Assembly (NCBI GenBank): GCA_045652125.1
Contig: JAZRTT010000023.1
Location: 1-64,000, forward strand
DNA from: Avoscillospira sp045652125
Lineage (GTDB): Bacteria > Bacillota > Clostridia > Oscillospirales > Oscillospiraceae
Direction: 5' to 3'
DNA length: 64,000 nucleotides
This document shows positions 52,158-59,440 of this stretch, piece after piece; the stretch's first letter is position 1, and each line of letters begins with the position of its first letter. The position numbers and the translations under genes were made by a program. Under the pieces are notes generated by a model. It made no database searches and was not told where the DNA came from. It saw only the letters and a program-made list of their open reading frames with translations.

Positions 52158-53099
52158 TTATTCCAGGCCCAGCATGGCGGCACCGATGATACCTGCGTCA
52201 TTGCCCATGACGGCAGGAACGATGGCTCCGTGATTGTCGAAAAAGCATTTTTCCAGCGTCTTTTTCCGCAGGGCGTTGAAAAGAAAGTCCCCTGCGTGGC
52301 TTACACCGCCGCCGATGGCAATCACTTCGGGATCCAGCAGGTGAATCACGGATATGCAGGCAGCGGCCAGATGGTCAATATATTGGTCAAAAACGGCTTT
52401 TGCTGTGTTGTCGCCGGATTTGGCACAATCAATAACAAATTCTGCATTGACTTTTTCAGGATCCTTCCCGGAATCCAGAGCCAATTTGCTGTTAGGGTGT
52501 GCTTCCATGGCACGGACAGCATCGCGGATCAGCGCGGTGGCAGAGCAGTAGGCTTCGATGCAGCCACGCACACCGCAGGTACAAAGCTCTCCGCCGGAGA
52601 TGAGCGGCATATGTCCCAGTTCAATACCGCGGCGGCAGCCGCCGAAAAATACTTTACCATCCAATATGATACCGCCGCCAACACCGGTCCCAAGGGTCAG
52701 CAAAACGCCTGTTTTATAACCTTTGAAGGCACCACGGCCCAGCTCCGCAAGAGCGGCACCATCGGCATCATTTGCCAGAAAGACAGGCAGGGAATGGAAT
52801 TGTTTCTGTAGCTGATCGCGGAAGGGAACATTGTGAAAGCCCAGATTGTGTGCGTTCAGAATGATACCGCCGGTCGGGTCAATGCTGCCGGGGATCACGA
52901 CACCGACATGGTGAAGTTCTTTTTCGCAGACACCGTTTTCAGCCAAAAGAGAGCGGACAGCTTCCGCTAATTTTTCAGCCACACCCTCACCGTTTAGATG
53001 GGGGAAAGGAATAGAGAGTTTGCCGACGATTTCCAGTTGTTCGTTTACCAGACCGATTTTAATGCTGGTACCGCCGATATCCACGCCAACTTGATACAA
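52158..53099 (-). CDS. glk: ROK-family glucokinase
   Basis: A 313-residue ROK kinase: GVDIGGTSIKIGLV phosphate loop, NDADGAALAE, LGTGVGGGIILDGK and the ROK zinc site CTCGVRGCIEAYCS. It phosphorylates glucose or a related sugar. TTG 53099 is the start: AAGGAG lies 7 bases upstream and the sequence then begins at the usual place; the longer open frame to 53183 lacks a site. Sugar specificity is inferred from the pgi neighbour. Confidence 0.9.
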   Translation of the reverse strand: MYQVGVDIGGTSIKIGLVNEQLEIVGKLSIPFPHLNGEGVAEKLAEAVRSLLAENGVCEKELHHVGVVIPGSIDPTGGIILNAHNLGFHNVPFRDQLQKQFHSLPVFLANDADGAALAELGRGAFKGYKTGVLLTLGTGVGGGIILDGKVFFGGCRRGIELGHMPLISGGELCTCGVRGCIEAYCSATALIRDAVRAMEAHPNSKLALDSGKDPEKVNAEFVIDCAKSGDNTAKAVFDQYIDHLAAACISVIHLLDPEVIAIGGGVSHAGDFLFNALRKKTLEKCFFDNHGAIVPAVMGNDAGIIGAAMLGLE

Positions 53100-53188
53100 A
53101 AAATCGCTCCTTATAAACACAATATAATGTAACATAATTATCTTGGAAAAGCAGGATGTTGTCAAGGAAAAATTTAATATCATCCGTG

Positions 53189-53217
53189 TTGGAAAAAGGT
53201 CTTTTGTGTGTTATAAT
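53189..53217 (+). promoter_or_regulatory. Promoter of the homocysteine methyltransferase gene
   Basis: TTGGAA, 17 bases, TATAAT. Confidence 0.75.
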
Positions 53218-53256
53218 TTTACAAAAATAAAGTAGTTCAGTAAAGGAGGCGGCTTC

Positions 53257-54108
53257 ATGACCAGGGAATTGTTTCAAGCTCTGACAGGCGAATATTTGCT
53301 TCTGGATGGAGCGACCGGTTCCAATCTTATGAAAAACGGGATGCCCCGCGGTGCCTGTACAGAAACATGGATTCTGGAACACCCGGACACGATTGCAGAG
53401 CTGCAGCGTGCTTATGTTCATGCCGGCAGCAAGGTGGTCTATGCGCCTACGTTTACAGCCAATGAATATTACCTGTCTCAGCGTGGACTTGGTGATCGGT
53501 TGGAATCCCTCAACAGGGATCTGGTGGCTCTGAGCCGACAAGCGGTGGGAAATGAGATTTTTGTAGCCGGAGATATCACCACTGTCGGCCGGCCGGATGT
53601 TTCTTACGAACAACTGTTGGAGATTTACAGCAGACAAGCTGCCGCTTTGCGGAACGCGGGTGTGGATCTGTTTGTAATAGAGACCATGATGGGGCTTGAC
53701 GAGACGATGGCGGCGCTGGAGGCCTGCCGGATGGCTTCGGAACTGCCGGTGCTTTGTTCTTTCTCCGTTACATCGGACGGAATGCTGTATTTTGGTGGCA
53801 ATGTTTATGATGCTTGCTCCCAATTGGAAGAATTTGGTGCCGATGCTGTGGGAATCAACTGCTCCTGCGGTCCGGATCAACTGGGAACGATAGTTAAAAA
53901 TCTGGCAGACCGGCTTTCTGTGCCCGTAATGGCAAAGCCCAATGCCGGGATGCCGGTTATCGATGAAGATGGTACTGCAGTTTATTCCATGACTCCGGAG
54001 GAATTTGCACAACAGATGAAGAGGCTGTATCAGGCAGGTGCACGGATATTGGGTGGCTGCTGCGGAACAACGCCGGACCATATTGCCGCGTTAAGTGAGA
54101 TTCTTTGA
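53257..54108 (+). CDS. Homocysteine S-methyltransferase family protein
   Basis: A 283-residue TIM barrel like the N-terminal module of MetH and BHMT: LLLDGATGSNLM, VYAPTFTANEYYL, the zinc ligands in GINCSCGPDQ and GGCCGTTPDHI. It moves a methyl group to homocysteine. No cobalamin or folate domains are attached, so it works with an external methyl donor or with partner proteins. AAAGGAGGCGGCTTC precedes the start. Confidence 0.88.
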   Translation: MTRELFQALTGEYLLLDGATGSNLMKNGMPRGACTETWILEHPDTIAELQRAYVHAGSKVVYAPTFTANEYYLSQRGLGDRLESLNRDLVALSRQAVGNEIFVAGDITTVGRPDVSYEQLLEIYSRQAAALRNAGVDLFVIETMMGLDETMAALEACRMASELPVLCSFSVTSDGMLYFGGNVYDACSQLEEFGADAVGINCSCGPDQLGTIVKNLADRLSVPVMAKPNAGMPVIDEDGTAVYSMTPEEFAQQMKRLYQAGARILGGCCGTTPDHIAALSEIL

Positions 54109-54115
54109 GACAGAA

Positions 54116-54149
54116 AATTCCGGTGCAGTTTGTCTGCACCGGAATGTTT
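54116..54149. terminator. Bidirectional terminator between methyltransferase and pncB
   Basis: ATTCCGGTGCAG pairs with CTGCACCGGAAT around TTTGT, followed by GTTTTATT. Confidence 0.8.
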
Positions 54150-55603
54150 TATTCTTCAGAGTTCTCTCTGAGCAGATTGTACTTGATTTCCCATAGTTTT
54201 TGGGACAGATCCACATAATAGCGATGCGGATTCTCAAAGCGGGTAACCTCATCCCAGAGGGAGGATACTTCCTTTTTACAGTAGTCTTGAATTTCTTGAA
54301 GGGTGGGAAGTTTATAGACCAAGTTTCCATCTTTGAAGATGGGCACCAGAAGCTCCCGGGCGGTATAATTATAAACCTTTTTCCGCTTCCATGTTGCTTC
54401 CGGGTCAAAAATCACAATATCGCGACTGTCGTCTACGGTTTCGTCATGGACACATAGATAGTCTGCTATGGCCTTGCCGGTATCGTTGCCGTAAAAACGA
54501 TAGAGCTTTTTGAAATGGGGGTTGGTGATTTTTCCGACATTTTCACTGATCTTGATTTTGGGGATTACTTCTCCGGCTTCGTTTTCAACGGCTACCAGTT
54601 TATATACACCGCCAAAAACGGGCTCAGATCTTGCGGTGATGAGTCGTTCACCCACCCCAAACACATCAATGGCGGCACCCTGCTGCAGCAAATCTTCAAT
54701 GATGTATTCATCAAGAGAATTGGATACGCTGATCTGACAATCCTCCCAACCGGCGTCATCCAGCATTTTCCGTGCCTTCTTGGTTAGAAATGCCATGTCG
54801 CCGGAGTCAAGACGGATGCCGCACTTGGTCAGACCTTTTGGACGCAGTACTTCATTGAATGCCCGAATTGCATCGGGAATACCACGTTTTAGGGTGTTGT
54901 AGGTATCTACAAGAAGTGTGGGATTGTCGGGATAGATCTCGCAATAGGTTTTGAACGCTTCATATTGGCTGTCAAACATCTGCACCCAGGAGTGTGCCAT
55001 TGTGCCACCGGCACGAACCCCGAAAAGCTGGTCGGAAAGGGTACAGGCTGTCCCTGCACAGCCGCCAATATATGCGGCTCTGGCACCGAGGACAGCACCG
55101 TCTACACCTTGGGCACGACGGGAACCAAATTCCAAAACGGTTCTGCCCTGAGCGGCACGAGCAACGCGGTTTGCTTTTGTGGCAATCAGACTTTGGTGGT
55201 TGAGAGACAGAAGCAGGTACGTTTCAATAAGCTGTGCCTGGATAGCAGGAGCCCGGACAGTCAGCATGGGTTCTCTCGGGAAAATCGGTGTTCCTTCCGG
55301 AACGGCCCAAATATCACCGGTAAAACGGAAGTTGGCGAGATAATTGAGAAAATCTTCAGAAAACTGTTTTCTGCTGCGGAGGTATTCGATATCTTCTGCG
55401 CTGAAGTGAAGCTCCTGAATATATTCTACAACTTGCTGCAGACCCGCAGCAATGGCAAAGCCGCCGCCATCCGGGACGCTGCGATAGAAAACGTCGAAAT
55501 ATGTGATACGATCCTGATATCCGTGCTGAAAGTAACCATTGCTCATGGTCAACTCATAATAATCACAGAGCATGGTCATATTCCAAGGCTGTTTCACACT
55601 CAT
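54149..55603 (-). CDS. pncB: Nicotinate phosphoribosyltransferase
   Basis: A 484-residue NAPRTase: MLCDYYELTMSNGYFQHG at the start, EFGSRRAQGVDGAVLGARAA, GTMAHSWVQMF, LVDTYNTLKRGIPDAI and RLDSGDMAFLTKKAR. It starts the Preiss-Handler route to NAD. ATG 55603 has GAGGTGCTTACC upstream; the longer frame to 55702 has no site. Confidence 0.95.
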   Translation of the reverse strand: MSVKQPWNMTMLCDYYELTMSNGYFQHGYQDRITYFDVFYRSVPDGGGFAIAAGLQQVVEYIQELHFSAEDIEYLRSRKQFSEDFLNYLANFRFTGDIWAVPEGTPIFPREPMLTVRAPAIQAQLIETYLLLSLNHQSLIATKANRVARAAQGRTVLEFGSRRAQGVDGAVLGARAAYIGGCAGTACTLSDQLFGVRAGGTMAHSWVQMFDSQYEAFKTYCEIYPDNPTLLVDTYNTLKRGIPDAIRAFNEVLRPKGLTKCGIRLDSGDMAFLTKKARKMLDDAGWEDCQISVSNSLDEYIIEDLLQQGAAIDVFGVGERLITARSEPVFGGVYKLVAVENEAGEVIPKIKISENVGKITNPHFKKLYRFYGNDTGKAIADYLCVHDETVDDSRDIVIFDPEATWKRKKVYNYTARELLVPIFKDGNLVYKLPTLQEIQDYCKKEVSSLWDEVTRFENPHRYYVDLSQKLWEIKYNLLRENSEE

Positions 55604-55679
55604 GGTAAGCACCTCATATGTAAATTCTGCATTTATTATACCACGGATTTCTGAAAAGACAACGGTCTTGTCAGTCTTA

Positions 55680-55705
55680 TGTATGCGGCGAAAACGCCGC
55701 ATGAA
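55680..55705 (-). terminator. Weak hairpin after the 54-aa gene
   Basis: ATGCGGCG pairs with CGCCGCAT around TTTT; T-run absent. May act as an attenuator between the small gene and pncB. Confidence 0.35.
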
Positions 55706-55870
55706 TCAGTTACGCATGTTGGTTATCATACGTCCGGCTTCTTGTTTGATCGTATGCGCCGCATCATCTGCCATCCGATAGGCATTTGAATGGCGCGGCA
55801 GCATCAAAACTGCGGCGGCGCCTGCCACCATGCCGAGACCGACTGTAGTGATTAGAGATCGTACCTGCAT
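55706..55870 (-). CDS. Small protein with one membrane segment, 54 aa
   Basis: The start at ATG 55870 has GGGGAGGGATGAACA upstream. The protein has an N-terminal hydrophobic segment (TTVGLGMVAGAAAVLMLP) and an alpha-helical C-terminus (AYRMADDAAHTIKQEAGRMI). It resembles the small YtxH-like proteins in layout only. It lies 102 bases before pncB in the same direction. Function is unknown. Confidence 0.65.
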   Translation of the reverse strand: MQVRSLITTVGLGMVAGAAAVLMLPRHSNAYRMADDAAHTIKQEAGRMITNMRN

Positions 55871-55984
55871 TGTTCATCCCTCCCCGAATTAGTTTGTCCC
55901 GAAACGCCGGATATACGCAAAAAAATTGTGCTCATTCTCCGGTAAGTGTGATATAATAAATAAAAAAAGGAAAGGGCGACCGTC

Positions 55985-56905
55985 ATGGGTATTGATCAAT
56001 TACAAGAGCGAATCCGAAAACTGAAAAACCCCAGTATGGCGGGTATTGACCCCATTCTGGAACATATTCCCCATCACATATGCAGAGAATCGTTTAATCA
56101 TTTTGGCGAAACTCTCTGTGGAGCAGCGGACGCATACCGCAGATTTTCCTTTGGAATACTGGATGCACTAAAAGATTTGGTCCCTGCGGTAAAGATTCAA
56201 AGCGGCTGTTTCCACGCACTGGGGCATGATGGTATTCAGGCGTTGGAGGACGTGTTGGCGTACGCCAAAGAATTGGGATATTACGTACTTCTGGATACCA
56301 TGCGAGGGGACATAGATGTGACGGCGGAGGCTCTCGCATCTTCCTGTTTTGGAGCAATCCGGGTAGGAAACAACAGTTATACTCCTTTTGCGTGTGACGC
56401 GGTGCTGGCAAATGCCTATTTGGGCAGTGACGGAATCAAACCATTTACAAAATACTGCCGACAGGGTAAAAATGTGTTTGTTCTGGCTCGCACATCTAAT
56501 AAGTCGGCAAGAGAAGTGCAGGATTTGATCTCCGGCGATCGAATCGTCCATCAGGTAATTGTGGATCTTGCTATGCGCTGGAGTGTTGATCTGTACGGAA
56601 AATACGGCTTTTCCGCCATTGGAGCGGCTGTGTCGGGAACGCAGCCGGAAATTCTCAAATCCCTGCGTCAGCAGTATGACAGGCTGTTTTTCCTGGTTTT
56701 GGGATATGGCGCCCAAGGAGCAAATGCCAGAGATGTGCAGTATGCCTTTAACAGCATGGGGCATGGTGCAGTTATTTCGGCCAGCCGCAGCATTCTCTAT
56801 GCTTATGAAAAGTTTGAAAAAGATGGGATTGATTATCAGAAAAGAGCGGTGGAAGCTGCGAAAAAGATGCAGCAGGATATTACGCAATTTGTTTCCGTAC
56901 TTTAA
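55985..56905 (+). CDS. Orotidine 5'-phosphate decarboxylase-like protein (PyrF type 2) with altered catalytic motif
   Basis: A 306-residue PyrF-2-type barrel: MAGIDPILEHIP, AVKIQSGCFHALG, VLARTSNKSAREVQDL, GYGAQGANARDV and SASRSILYAYE. The catalytic DxKRGDI motif of the family is DTMRGDI here (near 56294-56311), so the essential Lys is Met. The neighbouring VKPNxAFFE is VKIQSGCFH, with its Lys kept. Enzyme activity is thus doubtful. It may be a paralogue with another role, or the Lys may be supplied differently. A TATAAT at 55952-55957 with an upstream TG may be an extended -10 promoter. Confidence 0.8.
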   Translation: MGIDQLQERIRKLKNPSMAGIDPILEHIPHHICRESFNHFGETLCGAADAYRRFSFGILDALKDLVPAVKIQSGCFHALGHDGIQALEDVLAYAKELGYYVLLDTMRGDIDVTAEALASSCFGAIRVGNNSYTPFACDAVLANAYLGSDGIKPFTKYCRQGKNVFVLARTSNKSAREVQDLISGDRIVHQVIVDLAMRWSVDLYGKYGFSAIGAAVSGTQPEILKSLRQQYDRLFFLVLGYGAQGANARDVQYAFNSMGHGAVISASRSILYAYEKFEKDGIDYQKRAVEAAKKMQQDITQFVSVL

Positions 56906-56935
56906 TTTGCCTGAAAGATATAAATTTTATGTAAA

Positions 56936-56975
56936 CCAATCAGCTTACCAAAATCTTGGTAAGCTGATTGTAGTG
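56936..56975. terminator. Bidirectional terminator
   Basis: CAATCAGCTTACCA pairs with TGGTAAGCTGATTG around AAATCT, between convergent genes. Confidence 0.7.
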
Positions 56976-57296
56976 TTACCGACCGCCGGTCATACCGGTA
57001 CCGGAAGAACCATTGCCGGCGCCGTAAGTGCCTGTGCCTGCGTTTGCACCGTAGCTGCCGGAAGAACCGCTTCCGCTGCCGAAGTTTCCGTAGGAACCGC
57101 CTGCGCCATTGCTGCCTCCGAAGTTTCCGTAGGAACCGTTAGTGCCATTGCTGCTGCCGCCGTTGACTCTGCCGTTGGGCGTGGTGGAGACATTTCCGGA
57201 AGCCTGTCCGCCGCCCATATCCATGGAGCCGCTGCAGCCGGTAAGGATGCCGGCGATCATCATGACTGCCAGCAAAACTGCGATTGTGCGTTTCAT
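56976..57296 (-). CDS. Gly/Ser/Asn-rich lipoprotein, 106 aa
   Basis: Lipoprotein signal MKRTIAVLLAVMMIAGILTGC (given here as LLAVMMIAGILTGC, Cys21). The mature part is low-complexity with repeats of GSYGNFG and GSYGA-type units. It is probably a flexible surface protein. No family is recognised. GGAGGAATTGAT precedes the start. Confidence 0.65.
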   Translation of the reverse strand: MKRTIAVLLAVMMIAGILTGCSGSMDMGGGQASGNVSTTPNGRVNGGSSNGTNGSYGNFGGSNGAGGSYGNFGSGSGSSGSYGANAGTGTYGAGNGSSGTGMTGGR

Positions 57297-57402
57297 ATCA
57301 ATTCCTCCTGTGTAATGTCATATGATACGGCTCTAGTATGTGCTGTGCGTTTTTTGTTATGCTGGAAAAAGATGTATTTTGCATAATTATCTATCTAATT
57401 GA

Positions 57403-57431
57403 TTGATTTATGGTCAAAGACCATGTATAAT
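57403..57431 (+). promoter_or_regulatory. Promoter of the ferredoxin gene, with an internal palindrome
   Basis: TTGATT, 17 bases, TATAAT. The spacer contains ATGGTCAAAGACCAT (57410-57424), a perfect 15-bp palindrome placed where a repressor would block polymerase. Confidence 0.7.
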
Positions 57432-57463
57432 ATGCCCAGAATATGACGCAAAGGGGAATGACC

Positions 57464-57850
57464 ATGAAAAAATTGACTGTGAAAAAGGGTGCAGAATGCA
57501 TGGCATGCTTGGAATGTGTCCGTGCTTGTTCCAACGCCTTTTATAAGGAATTTGATCCGGACAAGTCCTGTATTCAAATTGTGGACTTCAAGGGAAAGGC
57601 TAAACCGATGGTATGTGTGCAGTGCGGCAAGTGTGCTACTGTCTGCGAATACAATGCAATCACCCAAAATGCAAAGGGCGTGTATATGATCAACAAGAAG
57701 CTCTGCGTCGGCTGCGGCAAATGCAAGGATATTTGTCCTTTTCATGTGCTGGTCAAGGCCGAAACGGCTGAGACAGCATCAAAATGCATTGCCTGCGGTA
57801 TTTGCGTGAAAGCCTGCCCCATGGAAATTCTGGAAGTTGTTGAGAAGTAA
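57464..57850 (+). CDS. 4Fe-4S ferredoxin-type protein with four cluster motifs
   Basis: A 128-residue protein with four CxxCxxCxxxC motifs: CMACLECVRAC, CVQCGKCATVC, CVGCGKCKDIC and CIACGICVKAC. They can hold four clusters or two pairs. It resembles HycB-like electron-transfer subunits. No partner enzyme is adjacent. ATG 57464 is chosen because AAAGGGGAATGACC lies upstream. Confidence 0.85.
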   Translation: MKKLTVKKGAECMACLECVRACSNAFYKEFDPDKSCIQIVDFKGKAKPMVCVQCGKCATVCEYNAITQNAKGVYMINKKLCVGCGKCKDICPFHVLVKAETAETASKCIACGICVKACPMEILEVVEK

Positions 57851-57859
57851 TACATAGAA

Positions 57860-57899
57860 CAAAAACATGCATAGAGGAAACTCTGTGCATGTTTTTATT
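57860..57899 (+). terminator. Ferredoxin gene terminator
   Basis: AAAAACATGCATAGAG pairs with CTCTGTGCATGTTTTT around GAAA (one G-U). Confidence 0.8.
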
Positions 57900-58006
57900 T
57901 TGAAAAGAGATGATTTGATATTTAAGTCGTATCGATGGTCAACTTTACGGGGAGCAGCCGGCCCATCGGAGCACTGTGTTAGAATTTGACACAGCAAGGA
58001 AGTATA

Positions 58007-58053
58007 TGTCGAATCCTGTCGAATCATGTCGGAAAAAAGGAGAAAAAGTCGGA
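58007..58053 (+). promoter_or_regulatory. Three or four tandem 0A boxes upstream of spo0A
   Basis: TGTCGAA at 58007-58013 and 58017-58023, TGTCGGA at 58027-58033, and AGTCGGA at 58047-58053. The first three are spaced exactly 10 bases, one helical turn. The 0A-box consensus is TGTCGAA. They lie upstream of the promoter, as an autoregulatory site would. The rest of the 338-base gap holds the ferredoxin terminator and the promoter. Confidence 0.75.
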
Positions 58054-58083
58054 AAAATCTCAATATTTTATGGATAAAAACTG

Positions 58084-58112
58084 TTGAAAATGATGGATAT
58101 ATGTGCTAAACT
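58084..58112 (+). promoter_or_regulatory. Promoter of spo0A
   Basis: TTGAAA, 17 bases, TAAACT. Confidence 0.55.
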
Positions 58113-58188
58113 TGGATTATCGCAGCGATAATGATAAGACAATGTCTGAAGGAGAACACGATAAAAGGTTAGGAGAGGACTACTTATT

Positions 58189-58980
58189 ATGGATAATCGG
58201 AAGAAGATTCTGATTGCGGACGGCAGTGAGGAGTTTTGTCTCAAACTGAAGGAAGCGGTAGAACAGGAGTCAAACTGGGAAGTGATTGGCACAGCAACGG
58301 ATGGTGTGGAGGCCGTGGAATTGCTGCAGAAAGCGAGGCCGGATGTGATTTTACTGGACCTGCTATTGCCGAAACTCGATGGTATTGCTGTTTTGCGGCA
58401 GGCAGCTAAATTGGTACCGGCTCCTGTTTGCATGGTGTTGACGGGCTTTTTGACAGAGTACGCTGCCACAGCGGCTGCAGGGCTGGGTGTGCGTTATTTC
58501 ATGGCAAAACCCTGCAAATTCAGTGCTGTTGCCGAACGGTTGGGTGAGATTCTGTCAGGAGAGGAAGAAGGCAGAAAGCAGCAGGCACGTCGGGCAGAGG
58601 TTAATATCGAAGCCATGGTAACTTCTGTGATTCATGAAATCGGCGTTCCTGCTCACATCAAGGGGTATCAGTATTTACGTGAGGCAATTAAAATTGCAGT
58701 CAATGATATGGAAGTCATTAACGCAATTACAAAGGTCTTATATCCTCAGGTGGCCAAGGCATTTGCTACAACGCCATCCCGCGTAGAGAGGGCGATCCGT
58801 CATGCCATTGAGGTGGCCTGGGATCGTGGTGATCTGGAGACTTTGCAGCGGTTTTTCGGCTACACGGTCAGTAACACCAAAGGGAAACCAACCAACAGTG
58901 AATTTATTGCCTTGATCGCAGACCGCCTGCAGCTGCAGCTGCGGGATCTGGATCGGGCTGTGCCAAACAGCCTCGGTTAA
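58189..58980 (+). CDS. spo0A: Sporulation master regulator Spo0A
   Basis: A 263-residue response regulator. Receiver domain with phospho-acceptor Asp57 (VILLDLLLPKLDG), switch Thr in VLTGF and Lys in MAKPC. The acid pair is ADGSEE instead of the common ADDN, so the second acidic residue is Gly. The C-terminal Spo0A DNA-binding domain is intact: GVPAHIKGYQYLREAI, TPSRVERAIRHAIEVAWDRG. GGAGAGGAC precedes the start. It is preceded by 0A boxes. Confidence 0.95.
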   Translation: MDNRKKILIADGSEEFCLKLKEAVEQESNWEVIGTATDGVEAVELLQKARPDVILLDLLLPKLDGIAVLRQAAKLVPAPVCMVLTGFLTEYAATAAAGLGVRYFMAKPCKFSAVAERLGEILSGEEEGRKQQARRAEVNIEAMVTSVIHEIGVPAHIKGYQYLREAIKIAVNDMEVINAITKVLYPQVAKAFATTPSRVERAIRHAIEVAWDRGDLETLQRFFGYTVSNTKGKPTNSEFIALIADRLQLQLRDLDRAVPNSLG

Positions 58981-58982
58981 CC

Positions 58983-59021
58983 CCAAAAAACGTGTCATTC
59001 TAAAGAATGACACGTTTTTTC
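58983..59021. terminator. Bidirectional terminator between spo0A and ridA
   Basis: AAAAAACGTGTCATTC pairs with GAATGACACGTTTTTT around TAAA. Confidence 0.85.
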
Positions 59022-59025
59022 TGCA

Positions 59026-59403
59026 TTATCGCTTGGCAATTACTTCACATTCGACCAGTGCGCCTTTCGGCAGAGCTGAAACTTCGACGCAGGAGCGGGC
59101 AGGAGGATTGGAAGGAAAGTATGTGGCATAAATGTTGTTGAAAGTGGTAAACTGGCTCAGATCTGTCATAAAAACAGTAGTCTTGACCACATTGGAAAAA
59201 TCAAGTCCGGCAGCATGCAGGACTGCCCGGATGTTGGAAAACATCTGATGCGCTTGAATTTCGATGCCTCCTTCTGCCAAGAGGCCGGTTTCGGGGATCA
59301 GGGGTATCTGACCGGAGCAAAAAACAAATTCACCGCAATCTACGGCCTGAGAGTAGGGGCCAACAGCGGCAGGGGCATGATTGGTCTGAATGATACAGGA
59401 CAT
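59026..59403 (-). CDS. ridA: RidA-family enamine/imine deaminase
   Basis: A 125-residue RidA/YjgF protein: VGPYSQAV, FVFCSGQIPLIPETG, NIRAVLHAAG and PARSCVEVSALPKGALVECE with the conserved Arg. It hydrolyses reactive enamines from amino acid breakdown. It lies about 37 bases after the ABC-F gene, in the same direction. Confidence 0.93.
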   Translation of the reverse strand: MSCIIQTNHAPAAVGPYSQAVDCGEFVFCSGQIPLIPETGLLAEGGIEIQAHQMFSNIRAVLHAAGLDFSNVVKTTVFMTDLSQFTTFNNIYATYFPSNPPARSCVEVSALPKGALVECEVIAKR

Positions 59404-59440
59404 AAAGGATCCTCCAAGTTAATAAAAAATGATTTGAACC

